Source of the DNA: Streptomyces showdoensis
GTDB lineage: Bacteria; Actinomycetota; Actinomycetes; Streptomycetales; Streptomycetaceae
DNA length: 64,000 nucleotides
Assembly: GCF_039535475.1 (NCBI RefSeq)
Contig: NZ_BAAAXG010000016.1
Coordinates: forward strand, 1-64,000
Direction of reading: 5' to 3'
Part shown: piece by piece, positions 48,229 through 57,020 of the stretch
Position numbering within the stretch: the stretch's first letter is position 1
How the letters are laid out: the number at the start of each line of letters is the position of its first letter
Position numbers and translations under genes: made by a program
The notes under the pieces: model-generated
Seen by the model: only the letters and a program-made list of their open reading frames with translations
What the model was told of the DNA's origin: nothing
The model's database searches: none

Positions 48229-50001
48229 ATGCGATCACTGCGTACGAAGGCGGCCCTGGCCACGGCGGTCGCCGCCGCCACCGCGACCCTGCTCGTGCCC
48301 GGCGGGTCCGGCGCGGCCTCCGCGGCCGCCGCCGCCCGCGCGACCGACCCGAACATCCCGGAGGTCTGCGCCGACCGCCGTCCCGGGCCGGCCGACCCCG
48401 GCGCGTACGGCATGCAGCTGGACGGGACCTTCCGGCACCCCGCCCTCACCCCGCTCGACGAAGAGCACGAGCACTCCTTCCCGGGCCGCAACGCGGAGTA
48501 CGACACCCGCTCGTACATCAAGAACATGAAGGTCGAAGCCGCCTACGAGGGACCGGACTTCACTCCCGACTACTTCCACACCTGGCAGAACATCGTCGAC
48601 TTCGACGGCCGGCGCTACATGTTCCAGTACGACCGCTCCGAGGGCCGGGTCTACGACATCACCGACGTGAAGAAGGTGCGGGTCGTCGAGCGCCTGAGCC
48701 GCGGGGACGTGGACGGCGACGAGACGAAGGCCAACGGCGACTGGGCGGCCAACGACTACTGGGGCGCCTCCACCATCCAGTGGAACAAGAAGCTCCGCGC
48801 GTACGTCATGGTCCAGAGCTTCGAGAACAAGCGGCAGATCCACGAGCTCACCGACGACCCGGCGCAGGACAAGTACGCCAACCCGGAGGGCGTCCGGAAG
48901 GTGCGCGCCAAGCCGGGCCTGAAGGGCTTCAAGGTCTTCCGGCTGGACGGCCCCCGGAAGAAGGACTGGAAGCTGCTCGCGACGGTGTCCACCGACGCCA
49001 CCCAGAAGGACCCCCTGCGCAGCGACACCGGCACGGCCCAGCAGGGCTCCGGTTCGCTCGACACGCCGTACTGGACGGGCGACCGGTACATGTTCATCGC
49101 GACGGCGCCGGACGACACCTACTCCCGCACCGAGTACCCGACCAACCTCCACTCGGCCGGCTACCAGTCCTGGGACATGGCCGACCCGGCCCACCCGAAG
49201 CTGCTCGACACCTGGCACCTGCCGGGGCAGCGGACCGGTGAGGACGCGGAGTACCGGAAGAACCCGCGCTGCGGCAACCGCACGAGCTGGATGGGTGCGC
49301 GCATGCCGCTGTTCGTGCCCAGGCCCGTGGAGAAGGGCGGGCGTTACGCGTTCGCCGCGATGGGCGGCTACGGCCTGACCGTGCTCGACATCTCGGACCC
49401 GGCGAACCTGCGGACGGTGAGCCACCTCGACCTGCCGCCGTCCGTCGCGGGCACCGAGGGCGACAACATCGACGTGTCCCAGTACGAGCGCACCGGCATC
49501 GTCTACTACTCCGGCTACCCGCTCACCGAGGACTGTTACGAGCCCTACAAGGACGTCTACCAGATCGACGTCAAGGACCCGAGGAACCCGCGGCTCGTCG
49601 GCGCCCTGCCCCGCCCGGTCCCGCCGAAGGCGTCCGGCATCACGGACTTCTGCCAGCGGCGCGGCAGCTTCGGCCCCAAGCGCACCGGCTCCTACACCAA
49701 TCCGGGCCGGCACACCCCGGGGGTGCTCGGCTACGGCTTCTACAACGCGGGCGTGCAGTTCTTCGACGTCTCGAACCCCGCCCGGCCGGAGATCGAGGCC
49801 TACTTCGTCCCGAAGGCGTACGGCAACGGCACCCCGGACTACGCGTACGGCAACCAGACGCACGGCGTGTACGTGGAGTGGGACCGGAACATCGCCTGGG
49901 TGCTGACCAACCACGGCATCTACGCGCTGTCCTCGCCGAAGGTCCTCGGCGAGCCGGACCTCGACCGCCCGGCCGAGCCGTTCCGCAACAGCGCGTTCTG
50001 A
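48229..50001 (+). CDS. Secreted LVIVD-type beta-propeller protein
   Basis: This 590-residue protein has a signal peptide (basic MRSLRTK, hydrophobic to about 22, Ala-rich cleavage region near 36). The mature part is propeller-like with blades recognisable as YDITDVKKVRVVERL, YQSWDMADPAHPKLLDTW, LTVLDISDPANLRTVSHL, VYQIDVKDPRNPRLVGAL and VQFFDVSNPARPEIEAYF, the LVIVD pattern. It has many Tyr/Trp and few Cys, with no catalytic motif I can name. ATG 48229 follows GAGGA. It lies 188 bp after kynU on the same strand and 84 bp before an amino-acid permease, so it may belong to the same regulon and bind or process an extracellular substrate. This is inference. Confidence 0.78.
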   Translation: MRSLRTKAALATAVAAATATLLVPGGSGAASAAAAARATDPNIPEVCADRRPGPADPGAYGMQLDGTFRHPALTPLDEEHEHSFPGRNAEYDTRSYIKNMKVEAAYEGPDFTPDYFHTWQNIVDFDGRRYMFQYDRSEGRVYDITDVKKVRVVERLSRGDVDGDETKANGDWAANDYWGASTIQWNKKLRAYVMVQSFENKRQIHELTDDPAQDKYANPEGVRKVRAKPGLKGFKVFRLDGPRKKDWKLLATVSTDATQKDPLRSDTGTAQQGSGSLDTPYWTGDRYMFIATAPDDTYSRTEYPTNLHSAGYQSWDMADPAHPKLLDTWHLPGQRTGEDAEYRKNPRCGNRTSWMGARMPLFVPRPVEKGGRYAFAAMGGYGLTVLDISDPANLRTVSHLDLPPSVAGTEGDNIDVSQYERTGIVYYSGYPLTEDCYEPYKDVYQIDVKDPRNPRLVGALPRPVPPKASGITDFCQRRGSFGPKRTGSYTNPGRHTPGVLGYGFYNAGVQFFDVSNPARPEIEAYFVPKAYGNGTPDYAYGNQTHGVYVEWDRNIAWVLTNHGIYALSSPKVLGEPDLDRPAEPFRNSAF

Positions 50002-50085
50002 GCCTTGCCCGGCTCGCCTCTCCCCCCCGCACCCCCAGCCCCGCCGCCCCGCCCCCGTACGGGCACGCACAGAAGGAAACCCGCC

Positions 50086-51519
50086 ATGGCCACTCAGGAA
50101 AGACCCGTCCCGGTCCCCGGCCCCGCATCCGACCCCGGTACCCGGGACGGCGGCCTCGTCCGCTCCCTGACCCCCCGCCAGACCACCATGATCGGCCTGG
50201 GATCCGCGCTCGGCACCGGTCTGTTCCTCGGCTCCGGGTCGGCGATATCCGCCGCCGGACCGGCCGTGATCATCGCGTACGCGATCGGCGCCGTGCTGGT
50301 GGCCGTCATCGCGGTCCTGCTCGGCGAGATGTCCGCGGCCCATCCCGTACAGGGCTCGTTCGGTGCGATCGCGCACAAGTACCTCGGGCCGTGGGCGGGC
50401 TTCGTCACCCGCTGGATGTACTGGTTCAGCGCGGTCGTGGTCATCGGCACGGAGGTCGTCGCCTCCGCGCTGTACATCCGGTGGTGGTGGCCGGGGGTAC
50501 CGATGTCGGCGGCGATCCTGGCCGTGGCGGCGGTGGTCCTCGCGGTGAACATCATCAACGTGAAGTCCTTCGGGACCACGGAGTTCTGGCTCTCCACGAT
50601 CAAGGTGACCGCGCTGTGCGCCTTCATCCTGTGCGCGGCGCTGCTCGTCTTCTTCGGTCTCCCGGACACGCAGGCCACCGGTTTCGCGCACCTCACCGAC
50701 GACGGCGGGTTCATGCCGCACGGCGCCGAGTCCGTCTGGATCGCGATGTCGGTGGTGATGTTCGCGTACGCCGGTTTCGAGGTCGTCGCCATCGCCTCGG
50801 CCGAGGCCACCGACCCCCAGCGGTCCATCAGGACCGCGATGCGCCAGCTCGCGTGGCGGCTCAGCGTCTTCTACGTGCTGGCCATCACGCTGGTCGTCGC
50901 GCTGATCCCGTGGCGGCGGCTCGCGGAGAGCGACGGCAGCGTCGAGGCGAGTCCGTTCGTACGGGTCTTCTCCGACGTCGGCGTGCCGGCGGCGGCGACC
51001 CTCACCAACCTCGTGGTGCTCGTCGCCGCGATCTCCGCCGCCAACGCCCACCTGTACGGCGCCTCCCGGCTCCTGCACTCCCTCGGCGACGACGGCCTCG
51101 CCCCGGCACCCCTGGCACGGCTCACCACGCGCGGTGTCCCTGCCGCGGCGCTGGCCGCCTCTACCCTGGGCATCGCGGCGGCGGCGCTGCTCGCCTTCTA
51201 CGACGTCGGGGGCATCTTCGGCATCCTGATGTCGATCGCCCTCTTCGCGGTGCTGCTCGTCTGGCTCCTGATCCTCGCCTCGTACGTGGCCTTCCGACGC
51301 CACCGGGACGCGCATCCGACGGAGTTCTCGGGCTTCAGCGTCCCCGGGGGCAGCAAGCTCGCGCTGGTGGCCGGGGTCGGAGTGCTGGCCGTCGCCGCCA
51401 CCGCGATCGAGGTCCCGGACATGCGGCAGGCGGCGGGCATCGGGCTGGCGTTCACCGCCGTGCTCCTGGTCTGCTACGCCCTGACGGCGCTGCGCCGCAG
51501 GAGCACCCGCCGGACCTGA
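50086..51519 (+). CDS. Amino-acid permease, APC superfamily (AAT type)
   Basis: This 477-residue membrane protein has 12 predicted helices. The APC signature starts TPRQTTMIGLGSALGTGLF (TM1, shortened here) with GSGSAISAAGP, then TM3 with MYWFSAVVVIGTEVVA, and FAYAGFEVVAIASAEATDP in TM6. These place it with AroP/AnsP/GabP-type proton symporters of the AAT family. Aromatic amino acids, kynurenine or anthranilate are plausible cargo from the adjacent catabolic operon. ATG 50086 has AGAAGGAA at 9 nt. It is followed after 42 nt by a perfect 15-bp hairpin, the likely end of the transcription unit. Confidence 0.88.
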   Translation: MATQERPVPVPGPASDPGTRDGGLVRSLTPRQTTMIGLGSALGTGLFLGSGSAISAAGPAVIIAYAIGAVLVAVIAVLLGEMSAAHPVQGSFGAIAHKYLGPWAGFVTRWMYWFSAVVVIGTEVVASALYIRWWWPGVPMSAAILAVAAVVLAVNIINVKSFGTTEFWLSTIKVTALCAFILCAALLVFFGLPDTQATGFAHLTDDGGFMPHGAESVWIAMSVVMFAYAGFEVVAIASAEATDPQRSIRTAMRQLAWRLSVFYVLAITLVVALIPWRRLAESDGSVEASPFVRVFSDVGVPAAATLTNLVVLVAAISAANAHLYGASRLLHSLGDDGLAPAPLARLTTRGVPAAALAASTLGIAAAALLAFYDVGGIFGILMSIALFAVLLVWLLILASYVAFRRHRDAHPTEFSGFSVPGGSKLALVAGVGVLAVAATAIEVPDMRQAAGIGLAFTAVLLVCYALTALRRRSTRRT

Positions 51520-51561
51520 ACAGAACCCGCCGGAGGGGGCCGGCGCACGGGGGGGGGGCGG

Positions 51562-51601
51562 CGGCGCCGTGCCACGGTCGAGGGCCCGTGGCACGGCGCC
51601 G
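51562..51601 (+). terminator. Strong hairpin terminator after the permease
   Basis: A perfect 15-bp stem (CGGCGCCGTGCCACG/CGTGGCACGGCGCCG) with a 10-nt loop sits 42 nt after the permease stop. A run of nine to ten G precedes it. There is no U-tract; it is the strongest hairpin of the window. Confidence 0.85.
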
Positions 51602-51675
51602 CGGCGCGTCCGGGGGCGGGCGGGTCCTCGCGGCCGGGCGCCCGCCCGGGCAGGTGGGGGCTCCGGCGCGTCGGT

Positions 51676-51700
51676 GCGTACGTCGGGGCGTACGTCGGGG
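51676..51700. repeat. 12-bp tandem repeat, left copy (two units)
   Basis: Two units of GCGTACGTCGGG plus a G lie 103 bp before the small gene at 51803. The same unit occurs on the other side of that gene (52321-52356). The unit contains the palindrome CGTACG. Confidence 0.7.
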
Positions 51701-51802
51701 TCTCTGGCAAGACTTCCGTAGCCGAAGATCGTCATGGTTCGATGGGTGCTCAGCCACCACGGTGGTGGCAGGCTTCTCTCTTCCATAGGCCGAAAGGGAA
51801 CG

Positions 51803-52297
51803 ATGACCTTGGGCGACGCGGCCTCGGCTGACGATCCGGACTGGGAACCGGACGAGCACGTGCGGTTTGCCCGCTACCGCGAGGTGTTCGACAAGGTGTC
51901 CGACGAGGACGCAGCCGCCCTCGTCACCCGTGTGCTCACCGACCCCGATGCGGGCATGGCGAACAGCGCCGTCTGCGAGTACCTCGACCGACGGGCCGCT
52001 GAACTGCTCACGGACCCCGGCTATCCCTCCTGGTGCCGGGAGCTGACCGGTCCCGTGGCGGTGGACGACTTTTCTGCCCGGCGCCTGCGCGAGTGGACTC
52101 TGCTGCGGGCGATGACCTTGGGCGATCCATGGGATGCCGAGACCCTGCTCGTCGCCTCCAACTGGCTCCAGCTCCGCTCTGCAGAGGAGTCATCGGCCGT
52201 GACCATCCTGGCGACCCTGGCCGAGGGCGGCCGCACCCGGCGCATCCGCAACATCGCCAGGTCCCGCCTGCCGGCCCCGGCAGGCGACGCCAGGTAG
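51803..52297 (+). CDS. Conserved hypothetical protein (actinobacterial)
   Basis: This 164-residue soluble, acidic, helix-rich protein has no recognised domain. Segments such as DEHVRFARYREVFDKVSDED, the DRRAAELLTDPGY helix, an ARRLREWTLLRAMTLGDPW stretch and a C-terminal GRTRRIRNIARSRL recall small proteins widespread in Streptomyces whose role is unknown. ATG 51803 follows AAAGGGAA; an earlier in-frame ATG at 51734 lacks a site and encodes an unrelated-looking extension. The gene is bracketed by the same 12-bp tandem repeat on both sides, suggesting a small mobile or recombined cassette. Confidence 0.7.
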   Translation: MTLGDAASADDPDWEPDEHVRFARYREVFDKVSDEDAAALVTRVLTDPDAGMANSAVCEYLDRRAAELLTDPGYPSWCRELTGPVAVDDFSARRLREWTLLRAMTLGDPWDAETLLVASNWLQLRSAEESSAVTILATLAEGGRTRRIRNIARSRLPAPAGDAR

Positions 52298-52320
52298 CCG
52301 AACCGGATCACTGCCAGAGC

Positions 52321-52356
52321 CACGTCGGGGCGTACGTCGGGGCGTACGTCGGGGCG
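52321..52356. repeat. 12-bp tandem repeat, right copy (two units plus partial units)
   Basis: Two full GCGTACGTCGGG units with partial ones at both ends lie 24 bp after the stop of the small gene. They have the same unit and orientation as the left copy at 51676-51700. Confidence 0.7.
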
Positions 52357-52417
52357 TTTCCGCACGCGGAGGCCTGGCGGGTCGGGACGGGTCGCGGTGT
52401 TCCGGGTGCGCCGTCCG

Positions 52418-52423
52418 TACCCT
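52418..52423 (+). promoter_or_regulatory. -10 box of a leaderless sirtuin transcript
   Basis: TACCCT fits the actinobacterial TANNNT -10 element and ends 6 nt before ATG 52430, the spacing expected when transcription starts on the start codon. No ribosome site precedes the ATG. Confidence 0.5.
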
Positions 52424-52429
52424 GTCAGT

Positions 52430-53320
52430 ATGCGCATGCGCCCGACACTCACCTGGACGCCGCCCGCCGGTCTGCCGCCGGGCACCACGGATCCGCGGCC
52501 GATCGCGGACGCTCTCGGTCGGGGCGGGGTGCTGGTGCTGAGCGGGGCGGGGATCTCCACGGAATCGGGGATCCCCGACTACCGGGGCGAGGGCGGCAGC
52601 CTGAGCCGGCACACCCCGATGACCTATCAGGACTTCCTCGCAGCTCCGAACGCCCGGCGCCGGTACTGGGCGCGCAGCCACCTCGGCTGGCGCACCTTCG
52701 GCCGGGCCCGCCCCAACGCCGGGCACCGGGCCGTCGCCGCGTTCGGCCGCCGGGGCCTGCTTTCGGGCGTCATCACGCAGAACGTGGACAACCTGCACCA
52801 GGCCGCGGGCAGCGACGGGGTCGTGGAGCTGCACGGCAGCCTGGACCGGGTCGTGTGCCTCGCGTGCGGCGCCCGCAGCCCGCGCCGCGAGCTGGCCCGA
52901 CGCCTGGAGGAGGCCAACCCGGGCTTCGCGCCGGTGGCCGCCGGGATCAACCCCGACGGTGACGCCGACCTCGACGACGAGCAGGTCGCGGGCTTCCGGG
53001 TGCTGCCCTGCGAGAGCTGCGGCGGGATCCTCAAACCCGACGTGGTGTTCTTCGGCGAGAACGTCCCTCCGGACCGCGTCGAACACTGCCGCCGGCTGGT
53101 CCGGGAGGCCGCCTCACTGCTGGTCCTCGGCTCCTCGCTGACGGTGATGTCGGGGCTCCGCTTCGTCCGTCAGGCCGCCGAGGCGGGCAAGCCGGTGCTG
53201 ATCGTCAACCGGGATCCGACACGCGGGGACGCCCACGCGGTCACCCGGGTCGCCCTCCCCTTGGGGTCGACGCTCACCGCGGTCGCGGAGCTGCTCGGCG
53301 TCCCGGCCGACACGGCGTAG
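52430..53320 (+). CDS. Sirtuin (NAD-dependent protein deacetylase)
   Basis: This 296-residue protein removes acyl groups from lysine, consuming NAD and making O-acyl-ADP-ribose and nicotinamide. Motifs are GAGISTESGIPDYRG (39-53), TQNVDNLHQ (116-124), catalytic His135 in ELHGS, the zinc Cys set C143-x2-C146 and C194-x2-C197, and the GSSLTVMSGLRFV and IVNRDPTRGD cofactor loops. It is longer than the minimal class III CobB form, with an N-terminal ~30-residue leader and an insert in the zinc module. ATG 52430 is supported by a leaderless-type -10; ATG 52436 is an alternative. It stands alone. Confidence 0.92.
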   Translation: MRMRPTLTWTPPAGLPPGTTDPRPIADALGRGGVLVLSGAGISTESGIPDYRGEGGSLSRHTPMTYQDFLAAPNARRRYWARSHLGWRTFGRARPNAGHRAVAAFGRRGLLSGVITQNVDNLHQAAGSDGVVELHGSLDRVVCLACGARSPRRELARRLEEANPGFAPVAAGINPDGDADLDDEQVAGFRVLPCESCGGILKPDVVFFGENVPPDRVEHCRRLVREAASLLVLGSSLTVMSGLRFVRQAAEAGKPVLIVNRDPTRGDAHAVTRVALPLGSTLTAVAELLGVPADTA

Positions 53321-53569
53321 ACGTCGGTCTCACCGCCGGGCCGCCGACGGCGTCGCCCGCGCAGCGGCGTTGCCACCCGCGATCAGTCTCGTATCCGTGG
53401 CATTCTTCGCGCGGGTGGGGCCGAGATCGGACGCCTCGCCCGAGTCGACGAGCACTCCACGACGGCGCGGGGGCACGAGGACCCCCGGCGAGCCCCGGAC
53501 GGCGCGCCGGCGGGTTTCCCGCGACGCCGGGTCGGCATATCCGGACACCGACGGACTGAAGGCTGGGCC

Positions 53570-54136
53570 ATGCGGAAACTGATCTACGGCATGAACCTGA
53601 CCCTGGACGGCTACATCGCCGCGCCCGGCGACGACATCGGCTGGAGCGGACCGCCGAGCGAGGAACTGTTCCAGTGGTGGCTCGACTACGAGCAGCAGAG
53701 CGACCTGACCCTCTACGGGCGCAAGCTGTGGGAGACGATGAGCGCCTACTGGCCGACCGGCGACCAGCAGCCCGGCGCCACCCCGGCGGAGATCCGGTTC
53801 GCGCGGAACTGGCGTGACACGCCGAAGGTGGTGTTCTCCTCGACGCTCGACCAGGTCGACGGGAACGCCCGCCTGGTCACCGGCGACGCGCTCGCCGAGA
53901 TCACCCGGCTCAAGGCCGAGGACGGCGGCCCGATGACCATCGGCGGCGCGACGCTCGCCGGGGCGGCCGTGCGCGCGGGGCTCGTCGACGAGTACGCGAT
54001 CGCGACCCATCCGGTCCTGGTGGGCAGCGGCACGCCGTTCTTCACCGCGCTGGACGGCTGGGTGAAGCTGAACCTGGTGGAGACCCGGACGTTTCCCGGC
54101 GGCGTGGTCCTGACCAGGTACGAGACGAGGCGCTGA
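53570..54136 (+). CDS. Dihydrofolate reductase-like protein (RibD C-terminal family)
   Basis: This 188-residue protein has the RibD_C/DHFR fold: RKLIYGMNLTLDGYIAAPG at the N-terminus (shortened: LIYGMNLTLDGYIA), DLTLYGRKLWETM, TPKVVFSSTL, and the NADPH-site MTIGGATLAGAAVRAGLVDE followed by IATHPVLVGSGTPFF. Family members reduce flavin-like or other small carbonyl or imine substrates with NADPH. Stand-alone copies in Streptomyces are common and mostly uncharacterised. The ATG follows GAAGG at some distance. The 249 bp upstream (53321-53569) hold no recognisable gene. Confidence 0.88.
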   Translation: MRKLIYGMNLTLDGYIAAPGDDIGWSGPPSEELFQWWLDYEQQSDLTLYGRKLWETMSAYWPTGDQQPGATPAEIRFARNWRDTPKVVFSSTLDQVDGNARLVTGDALAEITRLKAEDGGPMTIGGATLAGAAVRAGLVDEYAIATHPVLVGSGTPFFTALDGWVKLNLVETRTFPGGVVLTRYETRR

Positions 54137-54209
54137 GCCGCGACGCCCGGGCCGGCGCACGTCCACGCGGCCTTGTCGCCTCGCCGCGCAGGCATCACAG
54201 TGTGACTCC

Positions 54210-55825
54210 ATGGACGCCATGCGTGACTTCCGGGCAGCTGGTCGCCGTGCCTGACCTCGTGGGTGGCCGACCGCCGCAGCAGCTGCGGTCGGCCGCGGCG
54301 AGCGGCGTGGTGGACGGGTCGCTCACCCTGCCCGCGGACGTGGTCGCCGAGTTGGGGCGCCGGGTCTGGGAGCTCGTCTCGGAGCACGGGGACGCGGCGG
54401 GGCAGGGGGCGGGGAAGGAACGGGCGACGCAAGGGCGCGCGGTCGAACGGGCCCTTCCGGTGGCTTCGCCCGGGGCGCGTGGGCTGGCGGCCGGGCTGCG
54501 TGGGGAGCCCTTGCCGGAGGCGGCCGCCGGCGATCCGCTCGCCCTGGTGGACGCTGTCGGCCGGCTGCTGCGCGAGGGCAACGCGCACCCCGACCACCCG
54601 GACTTCCTCGCGTTCGTGCCCTCCCCCGGGACCGTCACCGGGGTGCTCGGCGCCGCCCTGGCCGCCGGGTTCGCGGTGCCGACCGGGTGGCGGTTCACCG
54701 GGGCGGTCTCCAGCGCGATCGAGTCGGCCGCCGTCCGATGGCTGGTCGAGCTGCTGGGGCTGTCCCCGCGGTACTCGGGCTTGTTCGTGTCCGGGGGCTC
54801 GACCGCCAACCTGACCGCCCTGACCGCGGCCCGCGACGCCCTCGTGGGCACGGAGGCCCCCGGCGCCACGGCCTACTTCTCCGATCAGACGCACCTCTCC
54901 GTCCCCCGCGCGCTCCACGTCCTGGGCATCGGCCGGGACCGCGTCCGGGTCCTGCCCGCGGACGCACAGCGGCGGATCCCCGTGGCCGACCTGGTCCGCC
55001 GCGTGGCCCGGGACCGCCGCGACGGGCTGCGGCCCTTCCTCGTGGTGGCCAACGCGGGCACCACGGCCACCGGAGACGTCGACCCCTTGCCCGAACTGGC
55101 CGCCTTCTGCCGCGACGAGGGCCTGTGGCTGCACGTGGACGGCGCCTTCGGCGCGCCCGCCGCGCTGACCGCCCGCGGTCGTGCCGCGCTGGCGGGCCTG
55201 GACGCGGCGGATTCGGTGAGCGTCGACCCGCACAAGTGGCTGTTCCAGCCCGCCGGAACGGGGTGCGTGCTGCTCCGCGACCCCGCCCGCCTGGGGCCAC
55301 GCGTTCGGTGTCGCCCTCCCCGGCTATCTGGAGGCGGGCGCCACCGCTGACGGAGACGGGGAGGTGGACTACCTGCAGTGGGGGGTGGAGCAGACGCGGG
55401 AGTTCCGGGCGCTGCGCCTGTGGATGTCGCTGAAGGTGTTCGGCGCGGACGCCTTCCGTGCCGCCGTGGAGCGCGGCATGCGGACGGCCGACGACACCGC
55501 CGCGTACATCCGCTGCCGGCCCGAGTTCGAGGTGGTCACGGGGCCCTCGCTGGCTGTCGTCACCTTCCGGGGGGTTCCGCCGGCCGACGCCCCGCCGCGG
55601 AGTCCGGCGGAGGTCGACGGGCTGGTCGAGGAGGTCTGCCGTGATCTGCGGGCGGAGGGACGCGCCATGGTCGTCCCCGTCGGCGTGGGCGGCCGTCGGG
55701 TGTTCCGGCTGTGCGTGATCAATCCGCGTGTGGAACGGGACGGGGTGCGTGGCGTCGTCGACCGGATCGCCGAGCTGTGGACGGCTCGTGCCGGGTCCCG
55801 TGAGCGGCCGGGGGGCACGGCGTGA
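54210..55825 (+). pseudogene. PLP-dependent (group II) decarboxylase with two frameshifts
   Basis: The body is a fold-type I PLP decarboxylase of the aromatic-L-amino-acid/glutamate decarboxylase group: HPDFLAFVPSPGTVTGVLG, SGGSTANLTALTAARDAL, ANAGTTATGDVDPL, HVDGAFGAPAAL and the lysine motif SVDPHKWLFQP. The likely N-terminus (MDAMRDFRAAGRRA from ATG 54210) stops at 54252 and the frame resumes as VPDLVGGRPP. Near 55292-55296 an extra G in CTGGGGCC shifts frame again, after which GHAFGVALPGYLEAG and LWMSLKVFGADAF complete the protein to 55825. All catalytic residues exist. Its stop overlaps the sulfotransferase start (GTGA), the architecture of a former or mis-sequenced operon. Confidence 0.75.
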
Positions 55826-57020
55826 TCGCCGGGCGGCCGGTGCGAGGAGGGCCCGCGGGAGAGGGGAACGGTGACCGGGACGGGTGGGCCGAGCCTCTCG
55901 ACGCGGACGTCCTACGGGCCGAGGCCGTGCGCGGCGCCGGTCTGGACGACTTCGGCGCCCCCGGTCACGTACCCGCCCTGGACCTGCTCGTATCGGCGCT
56001 GGAGACCGAGGCCGCGCTCACAGCCGGCCGGTCGGGCCGAGGTACGGGGCACCCTCCTCCGCGCGCTGCGCACCCGCCTGTGGCTGCACGCGCGCCCCGT
56101 GCCCGCCGTATCCGCCGTGGAGCAGCGGCCGCCCGTCGTCCTCGTCGGGCTGCCCCGGACCGGCAGCACGGTGCTGCACCGGCTGCTCGCCCTCCATCCG
56201 GCACTGCGGGCGCCGTGCCTGTGGGAGCTCCTCTCACCGGTCGCTCCGCCCGGAGCCGTCGGGGCGGGCGATCCGGTCGCGGAGGCCGAGCGGTACGTGG
56301 CCGACCTGCACCGGACGGCGCCCGAGCTGGCCCGCGTCCACCCCACCGGGGCGTACGAGCCGGAGGAGTGCGAGCACCTGATGAACGCGGACTTCCGCAA
56401 CAGCGTCCTCGGGCTGCTCAGTTACCGCGTCCCGAGCTACGCCTCCTGGCTCCTGGCGCAGGATCTGACGTCCGCGTACGAGCTCCACCGGGCGCAACTC
56501 GCCCACGTGCTGGCCCGGCGTCCGGCCCCGGCCGGCGCGCGGCTCGTCCTGAAGAGCCCCTCGCACCTGTGGCATCTGCCCTCGTTGGACCGGGTGTACC
56601 CCGGCGCGCGGTTCGTCGTCCTCGAACGGGACGTCGAGGAGGCGATCGGCTCCGTCTGCGGGCTGGTGGTCGCGGCCCGGCGCCGGCGCAGCGCCGGGGT
56701 CGACCCCGTGGAGATCGGCCGGGAGATGACCCGCCGCCACGCGCACCGGTCTCGCGAGGCTGTACGCGTTCACCGGCGACCCGTCGGTCGCCGACCGGTG
56801 TCTGCCGGTCCGCTTCACGGATCTGGTGGCCGATCCGGTGGGGACCACGGCCCGCGTTCTGGCCTGGCTGGGGCTCCCCGTCGACCAGGCCGTGCGCGGG
56901 CTCTGGCGCGAGCACCTCGCGCACCACCCCCGTCCCCCGCACCTCCACCCCCGCGCGGCCTGCGGCCTGCCCGCGGCAGGTCCACCGTCCGCACCGCAGA
57001 CCATGGAGGCGTCGTCATGA
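55822..57020 (+). pseudogene. Sulfotransferase-family gene with two frameshifts
   Basis: The parts read, in order: DADVLRAEAVRGAGLDDFG then DLLVSALETEAALTAGR from GTG 55822; a shift near 56035-56045; RPPVVLVGLPRTGSTVLHRL (shortened: LVGLPRTGSTVLHRLL, the PAPS 5-prime-phosphosulfate loop), ADFRNSVLGLLSYRVPSY and LVLKSPSHLWHLPSLDRVYP with RFVVLERD; a second shift near 56745-56752; then LARLYAFTGDPSVADRCLPV and DLVADPVGTTARVLAWLGLP to the stop at 57020. This is the Sulfotransfer_3 family, which moves sulfate from PAPS to hydroxyl or amine groups. It overlaps the decarboxylase upstream and P450 downstream by 4 nt, so the three form a unit. Confidence 0.75.

Noticed and set aside
51551..51561. Poly-G run before the permease terminator
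   Set aside because: Probably simple sequence or an assembly-sensitive homopolymer; no evidence for phase variation because no coding frame crosses it.
48235..51786. Long open frame (1183 codons) antisense to the propeller and permease genes
   Set aside because: It spans two clear genes and an intergenic hairpin; its composition is a mirror of theirs.
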